Part shown: in pieces, positions 20,101 to 29,004 of the stretch
Layout: every line of letters begins with the position of its first letter
How positions within the stretch are numbered: position 1 is the first letter of the stretch
NCBI RefSeq assembly: GCF_000203935.1
Contig: NC_008577.1
Location: 2,356,001 to 2,420,000 of the forward strand
Direction of reading: 5' to 3'
DNA: 64,000 nucleotides
Origin: Shewanella sp. ANA-3
GTDB taxonomy: Bacteria; Pseudomonadota; Gammaproteobacteria; Enterobacterales; Shewanellaceae
Position numbers and translations under genes: made by a program
The notes under the pieces: model-generated
What the model saw: only the letters and a program-made list of their open reading frames with translations
Database searches by the model: none
What the model was told of the DNA's origin: nothing

Positions 20101-20352
20101 TCCATGGCGTTTATTCTTGGGGTGTTGCCGTTGGTGTTATCCGAAGGGCCAGGGGCCGTGAGTCGGCAATCGATTTCGTTACCTATCCTGGGTGGCATGG
20201 TGTTGGCAACCACCATAGGTATAGTGTTTGTGCCGCTATTCTTTGTGACGACCGCAGGTTGGGTAAAAAAGAAAACCATTAAACAACCTATTAAAACAAA
20301 AGAGCAATTACTCCTAGATCAAGAAACCGTTGAGGAGGTGAGCCGTGGTTAA
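17185..20352 (+). CDS. RND multidrug efflux permease, AcrB/MexF type
   Basis: Proton-driven trimeric inner-membrane pump (HAE-1 family), 1055 residues, within the normal 1030-1060. The proton-relay aspartates are seen in GIVVDDAIVVVENVERL (Asp 408/409) and the Lys of the relay in IGMAAKNAILIVEFA (about residue 940). The N-terminus MAQFFINRPIFASVISI and porter segments fit MexF/AcrB-class pumps rather than heavy-metal pumps. Middle gene of a three-gene operon; substrates unknown. Confidence 0.93.
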   Translation: MAQFFINRPIFASVISIVIVLLGVIAMFKLPVDQYPYITPPQVTISASYPGASSTTAAESVATPLEQEVNGVPNMIYMSSKSTNSGGTSVTITFDVGTNADLAAVDVQNSAQQASGGLPIDVQTEGVTVSKDASVELLKLALTSNDERFDEIYLSNYATINIESALRRIPGVGRTRNTGSRSYAMRIWLKPDAMAGYSLTTTDVINAIKAQNKESPAGTIGTQPNNDDISLTLPISVAGRLSSVQAFNEIIVRANPDGSIIRLRDIAGVELGSSAYTLQSQLNGENATILQVYLLPGANALEVTRKVKQTMAELSQKFPQGMKWEVFYDASIFIQESIDEVIHTLIEALVLVVLVVYLFLQNVRATLIPAIAVPVSLIGTLAAMLAFGFTINTVSLLALVLAIGIVVDDAIVVVENVERLIHEKGMSAIDATRIAMKELSGALVATSLVLCAVFVPVSFLAGITGIMYREFAVAITVAVLISTLVALTLSPALCALLLKPSKAPERGFFHWLNRKLDVGTNQYVGLVALTNKYAKRSYLAFAIMFGGTYFIMSHLPSSFMPDEDQGRFFIDMTLPDGSTVNRTEAILKKAEQYVRANPAVAYSFTLAGENRRSGANQANGQFEVVLKPWAEREASHATVQSVMKAIDKDLKNVLEAEFNLYLPSAVPGLGNGSGVEMQLQDTSGTHFDGLIETANELVEQLKLQPEVASASVSLQSAIPQLHLTVDEAKAMAIGVNVSDIYSTIKTLTDSSTVNDFNLFGRVYRVKIQAEESYRQFPHQIKDYYVRSSSGAMVPIGVLAKYDYTVGPSSVTHYNLFSSASINVTPATGYATGDVIQAIERVATPILPDEFKYEWTGITYQEVQSANQTGIAIGLALLFVFLFLAALYESWSIPVAVLLIAPIALLGAAVTTLISGMQSNLFFQVAFIALIGMAAKNAILIVEFANQLHQQGRTRISAALEAATMRFRPILMTSMAFILGVLPLVLSEGPGAVSRQSISLPILGGMVLATTIGIVFVPLFFVTTAGWVKKKTIKQPIKTKEQLLLDQETVEEVSRG

Positions 20353-21832
20353 GCATCATACTCTCTCCAGCCATCCATCGTCGGCGACTCGGCCTGTGAT
20401 GCAGTCTGTTTCAGTGGGTTTGCGTTTAAAGCCGCTTTATTTGGGACTCGTGACGGCATTGAGTGTTGCAGGCTGCGCCATGGGGCCCGATTACCAGCGG
20501 CCAGAGCTAGTGTTACCGAATCAGTATCAAGCGCAAATGTTGTCGCAAACCACTGCTGAGCAGGGGAATGTAAAGGAAGTCTCGGCCCTATCATGGCGGC
20601 ATTTTTATCAAGACCCTGTGCTGATTTCCTTGATTGAGCATGCGCTGGCGAACAATCTGGATTTGCAAATGGCGCAGTCGCGCCTTCTCGCTGCACGTTC
20701 AAAAATGACAGTGGTCGACAGTGCGCTTTGGCCTGAGGTTTCAGTCAAAGCGGGATATGAACGCAGTTTAGATAGCGGTGCAACCAGCACTAATCCAAGT
20801 CCGAGTACCACCTTAGATTTAGGCGGCGCGGTTTCGTGGGAGCTAGACCTTTGGGGCGCAAACCGCAGGGCGAGCGAGGCTGCTATGGCTGATTATCTTT
20901 CGGAGGTTGAAAAGCTCAGGCTCACCTATGTCAGCCTTATCAGTGATATTGCTAGCCGTTATTACGAATGGCTCGATATCGAGCAGCGTTATAGTGTGTC
21001 TATCGACACCGTGGGATTACGGCAGAAGGAACTGGATATCGCCAAGCTTCGCCATGCTAATGGCGTGATTTCGGGCCTCGATGTGCGTCAGGCAGAAGTT
21101 GAGCTTCAAAGCACCAAAGTGACCTTGCCGACATTAGACTACGAAAGAAAATATAAAATAAATCAGTTGCATATCTTACTCGGTGAATATGATTATGCTT
21201 TACCATCTCCCCAAGGCTTACCCGAAAATATGGGTTTACCCTATGAACTCAACACAGGTGTTCCTTCTGAATTGTTGACATTAAGACCCGATGTCAAAAT
21301 TGCCGAGCAGCAGATGATTGCAGCGAATGCGGAAGTGGGTATCGCCAAGGCGGCCTTTTTCCCTAAATTTACCATTTCGGGTGTGTATGGTCGGGAGAAT
21401 GATCATCTTAAAGATATCTTCGACAGTAATGGTGTCACTTGGTCACTGCTTGGCGGCATTAGTGCACCGATTTTTAACCGCGGAAAGATTGCTGCTGAAT
21501 ATGATATCGCCACCGAAGCCGCGAAACAGTCGATGTTAAGTTACCGCAATGTGGTGCTGACCGCTTACTTTGATGTGAACGATGCGCTGAATAATCTTAA
21601 ACGTGCCCAAGAGGCCATCAAAGCGCAAAAGGAATTAGTTGAATCTTCATCGGCTTATGCACGTCTTGCACGACTGCGTTACCAAAATGGTGTTGCCACT
21701 TCGCTGGATTTAATGGATGCGCAGCGGCAATTGTTTAGCGCCCAATTGGCCTACAGCGAGATCTTAAGGGATAAGCAATTGGCCAAAATCGCCCTGTATC
21801 GAGCCCTCGGTGGTGGTGCAGTCAGTGAATAA
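20345..21832 (+). CDS. RND outer-membrane channel, NodT/OprM family lipoprotein
   Basis: TolC-like outer-membrane factor that completes the tripartite pump. Starts with GTG at 20345, overlapping the permease stop by eight bases and six bases after GAGGAGG. Signal ends at the lipobox LSVAGC, followed by AMGPDYQRPE, the standard NodT opening. Two repeated OEP halves with long helices (ARLRYQNGVATSLDLMDAQR near the end). 495 residues. No regulator gene adjoins the operon. Confidence 0.9.
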   Translation: MVKHHTLSSHPSSATRPVMQSVSVGLRLKPLYLGLVTALSVAGCAMGPDYQRPELVLPNQYQAQMLSQTTAEQGNVKEVSALSWRHFYQDPVLISLIEHALANNLDLQMAQSRLLAARSKMTVVDSALWPEVSVKAGYERSLDSGATSTNPSPSTTLDLGGAVSWELDLWGANRRASEAAMADYLSEVEKLRLTYVSLISDIASRYYEWLDIEQRYSVSIDTVGLRQKELDIAKLRHANGVISGLDVRQAEVELQSTKVTLPTLDYERKYKINQLHILLGEYDYALPSPQGLPENMGLPYELNTGVPSELLTLRPDVKIAEQQMIAANAEVGIAKAAFFPKFTISGVYGRENDHLKDIFDSNGVTWSLLGGISAPIFNRGKIAAEYDIATEAAKQSMLSYRNVVLTAYFDVNDALNNLKRAQEAIKAQKELVESSSAYARLARLRYQNGVATSLDLMDAQRQLFSAQLAYSEILRDKQLAKIALYRALGGGAVSE

Positions 21833-21858
21833 AAAATCCCCGCATGGCGGGGATTTTT
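21832..21858. terminator. Bidirectional terminator
   Basis: AAAAATCCCCGC-ATG-GCGGGGATTTTT between the efflux operon and the converging phosphatase gene. Confidence 0.9.
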
Positions 21859-21882
21859 ATCGGGTTTAGGTTGGGTGACTGA

Positions 21883-23940
21883 TTAGACCGCCACTTCTTT
21901 ACCATCGAGTTTACGGATCACCACAGTTGCCGCACGTGGTCGCAGTACGGTACCAGCAGGCGTTATTTCGGCGGCATTATTCGAATAGGGCCAGTTACCT
22001 GGATGCTGAATGTTGGCAAAAACCGAAGTGTAATCTGGGCTAATAGCAAAACCTGTGACTTCGCAATCATTTGGCCCAACAAAGAAACGCTTTAATTCCA
22101 TTTGGTTTTCGGCCGTGACGCTGGCTTGCTTGTTTGCGCTGTCGACTAAGGTTGATGGCACAATCGCTAGCATTTGATCATTGGTTTCTTCGGCGACTTC
22201 TTTGGCACCATTATCGGTTTGCACCCATAAAATACCGCGGGCGTCGAAGGCCAATCCATCGGGGCTAGCAAATTGGTTTAGATCCGTTAAGCCCGACAGG
22301 TTGGTCTCGGCATTGCCATCACTCGGTGAGCCAAAGACAAAAATATCCCATGTGAATTCAGTGTCTTTGTCACCTTCATCCCAACGAATAATATGTCCAA
22401 AGGAGTTTTTAAGTCTTGGATTAGCTGGGTTTGCCTCGGTACGCTTAGAGTTATTGGTCAGTGTTAAGTAGGCTGAACCTGTGAAGGGGTCAACCGCACA
22501 CCACTCAGGGCGGTCCATAGGCGTTGCGCCGACTAAATCCGCCGCACCTGCAGTATTTAAGATAATCTCGGCCAGACTGGCAAAGCTATCACCTAAGGTT
22601 TTACCGTCTGTCGTTTGGCTGTCTAAGATTAAAGGCAACCATATACCAGCGCCATTTTCGTTAAACTTAGCGGCATACAATGTTCCTTCATTCATATACT
22701 TATCACCCATTTGCAGGCGATTTGTGCTGTTTGCATCCTGTGGGTCCCACAGCGCATTCGACACAAATTTATATAAGTATTCGAATTGAGAATCGTGGCC
22801 AGAGTAGAACACCACAGGTTTACCTTCGGTTAATTTTCCGAAGGTACATCCCTCGTGGCGGAAGCGACCAAGGGCAGTGCGTTTGATGGCGCGTGAGCTT
22901 GGATTATAGGGGTCAATTTCAACGATATAGCCGTGGCCATTAGCCTCGTTGCGGTAATCATCTTGTGCACTATTGCCCTTTGGCGTGACATCAAAACGCG
23001 CGAACTCATCGAGACGCTCCTCGGCGTGACCCGCTAAGTCATCCCAGCCATAGCGGGTGCTGCTTTTGCTGATCCCGATACGGGCTTGATCGGCGGCTAA
23101 AGTGCCGCGGTTGGCAAAGTAACCCGGCCAGTTTTCTTCGCAGGTCAAATAGGTGCCCCAAGGCGTGTAACCATTACCACAGTTATTTAAGGTGCCACGA
23201 GCCTGGCTGCCATCGGGTGAGTAACGGGTTTCGAGTAGTGGCGAATAGGCGAGAGGCCCGGCGATATCCATCACAGTTGCGCCGGTAAAGCGGCGGTTAT
23301 GACTGTCGTTGTAAACAACTTCCCATTGATTATTAACGAGTTTAATTCTTACTACCGACACGCCGTGGGCGTTAATTTCCTTACGGATTTCATCGATGAT
23401 GGTACGTAATCCAGTGGTTTCATCTACGGTTGGGCCATTAGGATGCAGGGCTATCTCGTCGATATATTCATGGTTGATACAGAGTAAACCGTCATCGCCG
23501 GCATCATTCAATGGGAAGAAATGCATACCATCATGATGCATACCGACAGAGTTTGCTTGGTCATCGGCGGTATTGCTGCCATCGGCTTTCCAAGGTGCGG
23601 CCTTAGCATTTAGTGGTGTTCCCCAAGGGGCAAGTACTTGCGCGCTGTAACCCTCGGGTACCACAACCGCATCCAGGCGGGAGCCGGCGACTGATGTGAA
23701 GCTTAATTTGGCGCTACTTTGAGTCGGTGGTAATGGCGGAACGGGATCAATAGGTGTAGGGGCAGGGGAATTGTCCGAACCACAACCGACTAATCCCATG
23801 CCTGCAAAGGCGGTCATCGCACCTAGGCCTAATCCACTTTTAACAAAATTACGACGGGATAAATGTTTATCCAACACTTGATTAAAAGGTTCGTTATTAC
23901 TTTTATTATAAAGTGTTGGATCAAAGGTGGCCTTGCTCAT
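21883..23940 (-). CDS. PhoX-family phosphatase, Tat-exported
   Basis: DUF839/PhoX alkaline phosphatase, a calcium/iron enzyme that releases phosphate from organic esters outside the cytoplasm. The Tat motif SRRNFVK is at about residues 28-34, followed by a hydrophobic segment and a lipobox-like LVGCGS; a Pro-rich linker (about 58-72) leads to the catalytic domain, with CINHEY and TPWGTYLTCEENW, typical of PhoX. 685 residues. TGGAGTG precedes the ATG. A candidate Pho box lies 58-86 bases upstream. Confidence 0.86.
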   Translation of the reverse strand: MSKATFDPTLYNKSNNEPFNQVLDKHLSRRNFVKSGLGLGAMTAFAGMGLVGCGSDNSPAPTPIDPVPPLPPTQSSAKLSFTSVAGSRLDAVVVPEGYSAQVLAPWGTPLNAKAAPWKADGSNTADDQANSVGMHHDGMHFFPLNDAGDDGLLCINHEYIDEIALHPNGPTVDETTGLRTIIDEIRKEINAHGVSVVRIKLVNNQWEVVYNDSHNRRFTGATVMDIAGPLAYSPLLETRYSPDGSQARGTLNNCGNGYTPWGTYLTCEENWPGYFANRGTLAADQARIGISKSSTRYGWDDLAGHAEERLDEFARFDVTPKGNSAQDDYRNEANGHGYIVEIDPYNPSSRAIKRTALGRFRHEGCTFGKLTEGKPVVFYSGHDSQFEYLYKFVSNALWDPQDANSTNRLQMGDKYMNEGTLYAAKFNENGAGIWLPLILDSQTTDGKTLGDSFASLAEIILNTAGAADLVGATPMDRPEWCAVDPFTGSAYLTLTNNSKRTEANPANPRLKNSFGHIIRWDEGDKDTEFTWDIFVFGSPSDGNAETNLSGLTDLNQFASPDGLAFDARGILWVQTDNGAKEVAEETNDQMLAIVPSTLVDSANKQASVTAENQMELKRFFVGPNDCEVTGFAISPDYTSVFANIQHPGNWPYSNNAAEITPAGTVLRPRAATVVIRKLDGKEVAV

Positions 23941-23997
23941 ATTTCACTCCAGCTAGTTCGAAGAATTAAATTTCGAAGCTAAGCCTAAAGTAGCAAT

Positions 23998-24026
23998 ATG
24001 ACACTAAAGCTGAGTTTATATGACAG
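23998..24026 (-). promoter_or_regulatory. Candidate PhoB (Pho) box
   Basis: Read on the minus strand: CTGTCAT, then a degenerate 7-mer, then GTGTCAT, with starts 11 bases apart (22 between outer copies), the helical spacing of PhoB half-sites. It lies upstream of the PhoX gene, a usual Pho regulon member. The middle half-site is poor. Confidence 0.45.
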
Positions 24027-24137
24027 TAATACTGCAATATAATAAATTTTATTTTTTATTAAAAATATCTTAAAAATAAAATTATTCTTAACATAAATAT
24101 TAAAAACAGTGTTATTAATTAAGTGCTAATGCTGTGG

Positions 24138-25247
24138 TTAATCTTCTTTTGGCTTGAGGTAATGGCGTAATGAGCGTGGATCCGTATGTCCTGTTCTTGC
24201 CATGATGTACAAGGTATCTTTATTGTTTTCATGTAGTTGTGTAACGCATCCACTGCGCAAACTGTGGGCGCCATAATATTGCGCTGGTAAACCTGCCTTT
24301 AGACAATATTGCTTAATGATCCGATAAATATCGTCACCGTTTAAAAATCCACTATTTCGAATGAGTGATGATTTAGATGTGACATTATCACTGATTTGAT
24401 AAGGCCTTAAGGTTTTTCCATCTCGAGAAATTGAGCGAAATAAATGACCTTCGGTAATTTTACTTTCATTTAACCAGTCCTTGACGGCATTATAGGCGGC
24501 AAAGGGTTCCGAGTCGGGTAAATTCTTCCATTCCCTTAATCCCTGCTGATTGCTTTTCGAAAAAGGCAGCCGTACTTTCAATTTATCCCGCATAAAACTT
24601 AAATATTGTACTTTTAAATTGGCCAATTCTGAGCGGCGAAATCCGCCTTGTAGTCCAAGTTGAATAATGGCCTTATCCCTTGAGCGCAGCAGTGGATGGG
24701 GTTGTTGCTCTATTGCTTGGATCAATAGCTCGACCTCATCGTACATGATTGGTTGCTGATCATAATCTTGGACTTGCCTATGGTGATTACGACTCAGGCC
24801 GCGCATCACACGGATCACCAGTGGGTGTTCGGTGGGGGATGGAAATCCTGCTTGGATATGATAGTAACGGATCGCGGCTAGCCGAGTCGTTAAGGTTTGC
24901 TTTGAAAGCTGAGTCCCACTGCTTGCTTGGAGCAATTCTTTTTGATGACCGATAAAAGAAATAATACTGCGCGGATCGGCGGGTAAGGACTGCAGCTGAT
25001 GCGTCGCGCAATATTGCTCAAATAGGCCAAAGCTGGTCCGATAAACCCGACGGGTATTGATGGAGATTTCGTATTCTGTTTCGGCGGCCGCGTTAAAAAA
25101 ATCACTGTGAACCGATTGGGGCAGTGAGCTTTCCTCAAAAAATGGCGAATCTATTTGTTTATCGCTTGCTGTGATATTCGATGCCATGTCAGAGGAACGG
25201 CTAGGAGCACTTCCACCTGTGGAATAATGGATAATCGATTTAGACAT
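24138..25247 (-). CDS. Stand-alone tyrosine recombinase
   Basis: Phage-integrase family protein of 369 residues. Catalytic set visible: first Arg in GGFRRSELANL (about residue 205), a candidate beta-hairpin Lys in LPFSKSNQ, HSLR (about 327-330), GHTD (about 353), and Tyr in RHYLKPK near the C-terminus. The N-terminal SAM-like core domain is at about 65-165 (TRRVYRTSFGLFEQYC). No other mobile-element gene or att repeat is near; core genes flank it. It may be a resident recombinase or an old remnant. The start has no clear ribosome site; Met at 25187 is the alternative. Confidence 0.85.
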   Translation of the reverse strand: MSKSIIHYSTGGSAPSRSSDMASNITASDKQIDSPFFEESSLPQSVHSDFFNAAAETEYEISINTRRVYRTSFGLFEQYCATHQLQSLPADPRSIISFIGHQKELLQASSGTQLSKQTLTTRLAAIRYYHIQAGFPSPTEHPLVIRVMRGLSRNHHRQVQDYDQQPIMYDEVELLIQAIEQQPHPLLRSRDKAIIQLGLQGGFRRSELANLKVQYLSFMRDKLKVRLPFSKSNQQGLREWKNLPDSEPFAAYNAVKDWLNESKITEGHLFRSISRDGKTLRPYQISDNVTSKSSLIRNSGFLNGDDIYRIIKQYCLKAGLPAQYYGAHSLRSGCVTQLHENNKDTLYIMARTGHTDPRSLRHYLKPKED

Positions 25248-25303
25248 GGGAGTATTTTACGGCCGATAAAACTGGCGCAATTATACGTAAAACCAGCCTT
25301 TAT

Positions 25304-25335
25304 CTACCAGTGATAATCGTCATTATCACTGGTAG
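25304..25335. repeat. Perfect 14-bp inverted repeat upstream of recombinase
   Basis: CTACCAGTGATAAT-CGTC-ATTATCACTGGTAG. Arms are perfect and the spacer is four bases; it lies 57-88 bases before the recombinase start. No T-run follows, so it is more like an operator or recombination site than a terminator. Confidence 0.75.
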
Positions 25336-25598
25336 TGCTGTTGTTTGTATTTTAATTAATCGTATCGGTCAAAAAGAAAGCATCATTTAAGATAGAGGCG
25401 TTGGCAAGGCGGGCTCAATACGAATTAAATGTATAAGGTGGACTCAGATAAGAGGTTAATAAGCGATAAAGATGAGCTTGGTTTATTGGTTGTTATTTCG
25501 TCAATTACGGCTGTGCGAGTTAAAATTGGCGATAAAATAACCTGTAGTTATTTCTCTGGTCGGCTAACTGTGTAGGTGAATAGCTTTATTTTTAAAAG

Positions 25599-25611
25599 AT
25601 GGTTTAACCAT
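25599..25611. promoter_or_regulatory. ATGGT-N3-ACCAT palindrome, copy 1
   Basis: ATGGTTTAACCAT, perfect outside the three central bases. Lies 264 bases before the RHH gene start. Confidence 0.5.
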
Positions 25612-25786
25612 TTTATAAAGTTGAAAAGTAGCAGAAAAATTTAACTTATGATTTTGCTGATGCAAAACTGATATCGATTTGGCCATGCTAAAACAGGGGA
25701 TTAGAGGACAAGAGAAGTGCGAGCTCCATCTCGTTTGTTTGTGAAGTGGCGCGTTTAACCTTGTGCTGTAAAAATGAACTCATAAA

Positions 25787-25799
25787 ATGGTGTAACCAT
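25787..25799. promoter_or_regulatory. ATGGT-N3-ACCAT palindrome, copy 2
   Basis: ATGGTGTAACCAT (extended AATGGTGTAACCATT), 76 bases before the RHH gene start, in promoter range. Candidate autoregulatory operator. Confidence 0.55.
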
Positions 25800-25874
25800 T
25801 CTTTTAATCTATACTGTTTGTCGGTATTATGAGTCTATTCATAAACCATTATTAGAAAGTCTAAAACGATACCA

Positions 25875-26375
25875 ATGACGACAAACACGCTATGGGAATA
25901 TCATCATGCCGTACCTACCGCGGGCCGAAAATTATTACTGTTAGATAAATCTGAATTAGTGTTTGCCCTGCCGTTAATTTATCGCATGGTTCATCCCGAA
26001 AGTGTCACTGAGCGGGCAGAGTGGTTTCAGTTAAATCAGTCTCAATCCAGTTATACCGAATTAATTGCTAATTTAAATTTACTGGTTCAACTGCGTAAAA
26101 AAAATCAGCCCGTTGACCAACAACTGCAATCTGTAAATCGAATGCTGAATCAATATTTCAGTGATTTGGGCTGGCGCATGGTGCGAAAAGAACTTTCACA
26201 AATTAAAAAGCGCCAGAAGAAATCCCATATCGAAGTCAGTAAAGATATTATTTTACGTTTGAAGCGTTATATGGAACTCGAACGTTTGGACAGTTTTGAT
26301 CAAGCGCTCGATACGTTATTATCGGAACATGCCGCGGCCGTAGCTGCCATGGCTGAAGAGGATAGTCAGGTTTAA
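25875..26375 (+). CDS. Probable ribbon-helix-helix DNA-binding protein
   Basis: A 166-residue protein I do not recognise by name. The C-terminal part (about 122-158; SHIEVSKDIILRLKRYMELE then FDQALDTLLSEH) reads as strand-helix-helix of the CopG/Arc type, preceded by a basic stretch KKRQKK. The N-terminal 110 residues look helical. Two palindromes upstream of the start suit a dimeric RHH autoregulator. The architecture recalls MatP (N-terminal helices, C-terminal RHH) but the residues differ. Role unknown. Confidence 0.65.
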   Translation: MTTNTLWEYHHAVPTAGRKLLLLDKSELVFALPLIYRMVHPESVTERAEWFQLNQSQSSYTELIANLNLLVQLRKKNQPVDQQLQSVNRMLNQYFSDLGWRMVRKELSQIKKRQKKSHIEVSKDIILRLKRYMELERLDSFDQALDTLLSEHAAAVAAMAEEDSQV

Positions 26376-26529
26376 AATATTTGTGTGTGATTTTTAACCT
26401 TAGCGTACGTGACTTCTTGCGGGTGTCACATACACTCAAAGAGAGAGCTTAAGCGTGAATATAGCTTATTCGCTTCCGCCACCTCTTTTGTAACTTTCTA
26501 TTTTTGATGAGTTTTATACAGGGAATAGC

Positions 26530-26856
26530 ATGTCACAGCATAGAACTGTTGCCGTTCTTTGCCGCGTCGAACCAGGGTGTTTGGGACCGGATGGGCGTGA
26601 GCATATTGAAGCTTTTTGTGCCTTAGCACAGCAAGCGATGAAGCATTTTGCCGCCGATATGGTGACTTGGACGCTAGTGCCCCGTTATGATAAAACACTG
26701 CCAGAAATGGAATACAGTATCGCCAACAAAAGTTTATCTCGCGCGCAAGTGACACAGTATTTCAATACCTTAGGTCAAGATGTTGATGTCTTTGAAGAAG
26801 CCTTCAATGACAAACTCACCGCCTTTATCAATTTATATTTAGCTAGAAAATCATAG
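26530..26856 (+). CDS. Conserved-looking hypothetical protein
   Basis: A 108-residue soluble protein (MSQHRTVAVLCRVEPGCLGP...) with an alpha/beta look and no signal or membrane segment. AGGGAATAGC precedes the ATG. Base and codon use are like the core genes around it. It lies 88 bases before the RecQ-like helicase and may share its transcript. I do not recognise the family. Confidence 0.7.
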   Translation: MSQHRTVAVLCRVEPGCLGPDGREHIEAFCALAQQAMKHFAADMVTWTLVPRYDKTLPEMEYSIANKSLSRAQVTQYFNTLGQDVDVFEEAFNDKLTAFINLYLARKS

Positions 26857-26944
26857 CGACCCGCTTACTCGCATTCACTCGCCCATTCATCTGTTTGCGT
26901 GGTCGCCACCGCCTCCACCCTTGTGGTGGCATAAGGATTTGTTT

Positions 26945-28921
26945 ATGTCTTATTCAATATCGCCGTCAGCTAACGCTACGGATTATGCATCTTTATTACA
27001 GCAACAGTTTGGTTTTGATGGGTTCAGGCAAGGGCAACATGAGGTTGTCTCGCAGTTGTTGTCGGGCCATTCGAGCCTTGCTATTTTCCCCACCGGCTCA
27101 GGAAAATCACTCTGTTACCAATTTACTGCTCTGCAACTTCCCCATCTAACCTTAGTGGTGTCACCCTTACTGGCGTTGATCAAAGATCAACTGAGTTTCC
27201 TGCATGAGAAGGGCATTAAAGCGGCAAGTATCGACTCAACCTTAACGCCTGAATTAACCCAACAGGTCATGCGTGATGCTCGTTATGGCGAGTTAAAACT
27301 CCTGATGGTATCGGTTGAACGTTTTAAAAATGAGCGCTTTAGGCAATTTATTCAATCAATTCCTATATCTATGTTGGTTGTTGATGAAGCACACTGTATC
27401 TCGGAATGGGGACATAATTTTCGCCCCGACTATTTAAAGCTTCCCGATTATCGCCGTGAATTAGCAATTCCATTGGTGCTGTTACTCACGGCGACCGCGA
27501 CACGCAAAGTGAAACTGGATATGGCGGCGCGTTTCGATATCAAGCCACAACATATTGTTCAAACAGGTTTTTATCGTTCAAACCTCGACTTGACCGTCTT
27601 GCCTGTGGCAAGCCAACATAAACTGACAGCACTGCAACAACAACTTAATCTCTTTACTGGTACGGGGATTGTGTATGTGACTTTGCAGCATACTGCGGAG
27701 GATGTTGCCGCGAAACTTTGCCAAATGGGCTTTGATGCGAGTGCCTATCATGCGGGGTTTGAGGATGAAAAACGTCAGCAAATTCAGCAGGATTTTATGC
27801 AAGGTAAGATCCGCATCGTGGTTGCGACTATCGCCTTTGGTATGGGCATAGACAAAAGCAATATTCGCTTTGTGGTTCACTACGATCTGCCTAAATCCAT
27901 TGAGAATTATTGCCAAGAAATTGGCCGTGCAGGAAGGGATGGCCTGTTGTCACATTGTGTGACCTTGGCGAATTTAGATGGCATAAACACGGTCGAAAAT
28001 TTTGTTTACGGTGATACGCCGGAACTGGCCAGTATTGCAGCCGTTATCGATAACATTCGCGAAGAAACCCATAACGGACGTTGGGAGTTGCAACTTCATC
28101 AGCTATCAAATGTGAGTAATATCAGGCAGCTCCCACTTAAAACCTTGCTAGTTCAGCTTGAAATGATGGGCGTGATTAAGCCGCTTTATGCTTATTACGC
28201 CGATATCAGTTACCGTTTTATTGAGCCACAGGCGCAGATCTTGAGCCAGTTTTCCCCCGAGCGTCAGGCATTTTTAAATGACATCTTTACCCATACTCAG
28301 ATGAAACGAGTATGGGGCAGTTTAGATTTTTCCGCGCTCTACCAAGCCACAGGTGCGGAACGTACTCGAGTATTAGCGGCATTAGAATATCTTGCCAGTC
28401 AACAGCTTATCGAATTGGAAGCTAAGCGAGTAACGGATGTCTATCAAGTGAATGCTGAGGTGTTAGCACAGGGGCATTTAGCCGATGAGCTCCATCAATA
28501 CTTTACCGACAAAGAAGCGAAAGAAGTCGCCCGTATTGCCCAGTTAGTGCGATTTTTTGAGCTAACAACTTGCTTAAATTACAATTTGGCCCGCTATTTT
28601 GATGATAATGCCGCGCCTCAATCCTGTGGTCATTGCAGTGTATGCCGCGGCCAATTGGCTAAATTGGCGTATTCCGAAGTGCCAAAGTGGCCTGATGATG
28701 CGCAGCTTAAGGCCGATTTGCATGAACTGAAGCGTACGGCGGGGTCGAAAGGTTTAGCTTCATTATCCTTAGATACTCAATGCCGTTTTATGGCCGGCAT
28801 GACATTACCGCTGTTTACTCGCTTACAAGTACGGAAATTATCAGGTTTTGGTCGCTGCGAACACCTCAGATATGCAGAAATTAAAGCTAAATTAGCGCAG
28901 TTAGCTGACGCAGCTTGCTGA
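26945..28921 (+). CDS. RecQ-family ATP-dependent DNA helicase
   Basis: 3'-5' superfamily 2 helicase. Motif I FPTGSGKSLCYQ (about residue 53), motif II VVDEAHCISEWGHNFRPDY (about 145), motif VI QEIGRAGRDG (about 325) and a RecQ zinc site ending CGHCSVC (about 565) are all visible. The tail lacks an obvious HRDC domain, and the sequence differs from canonical RecQ, so it is probably a second RecQ-like helicase. ATG 26945 has AAGGA eight bases upstream and is preferred to an in-frame ATG at 26921. 658 residues. Confidence 0.88.
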   Translation: MSYSISPSANATDYASLLQQQFGFDGFRQGQHEVVSQLLSGHSSLAIFPTGSGKSLCYQFTALQLPHLTLVVSPLLALIKDQLSFLHEKGIKAASIDSTLTPELTQQVMRDARYGELKLLMVSVERFKNERFRQFIQSIPISMLVVDEAHCISEWGHNFRPDYLKLPDYRRELAIPLVLLLTATATRKVKLDMAARFDIKPQHIVQTGFYRSNLDLTVLPVASQHKLTALQQQLNLFTGTGIVYVTLQHTAEDVAAKLCQMGFDASAYHAGFEDEKRQQIQQDFMQGKIRIVVATIAFGMGIDKSNIRFVVHYDLPKSIENYCQEIGRAGRDGLLSHCVTLANLDGINTVENFVYGDTPELASIAAVIDNIREETHNGRWELQLHQLSNVSNIRQLPLKTLLVQLEMMGVIKPLYAYYADISYRFIEPQAQILSQFSPERQAFLNDIFTHTQMKRVWGSLDFSALYQATGAERTRVLAALEYLASQQLIELEAKRVTDVYQVNAEVLAQGHLADELHQYFTDKEAKEVARIAQLVRFFELTTCLNYNLARYFDDNAAPQSCGHCSVCRGQLAKLAYSEVPKWPDDAQLKADLHELKRTAGSKGLASLSLDTQCRFMAGMTLPLFTRLQVRKLSGFGRCEHLRYAEIKAKLAQLADAAC

Positions 28922-28925
28922 AAAA

Positions 28926-28955
28926 AAAGGGCATATCTTGTAAGATATGCCCTTT
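28926..28955. terminator. Bidirectional terminator
   Basis: AAAGGGCATATCTT ... AAGATATGCCCTTT, 14-bp arms; the minus strand is followed by a run of T. Shared by the helicase gene and the converging ecotin gene. Confidence 0.88.
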
Positions 28956-29004
28956 ATATCACCGCAGTAATACCATTAAATAAACAACTAATATTGAGGC
29001 GCGT

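Larger units (their letters stand above)
25336..25874. other. Divergent spacer, recombinase / RHH gene
   Basis: About 540 bases without a convincing gene. It holds two ATGGT-N3-ACCAT palindromes, annotated separately, and several AT-rich tracts that could be promoters for the gene at 25875. Confidence 0.5.

Noticed and set aside
25875-26375. MatP (Ter macrodomain protein)
   Set aside because: Similar layout with a C-terminal RHH, but the strongly conserved MatP residues that I know are not present.
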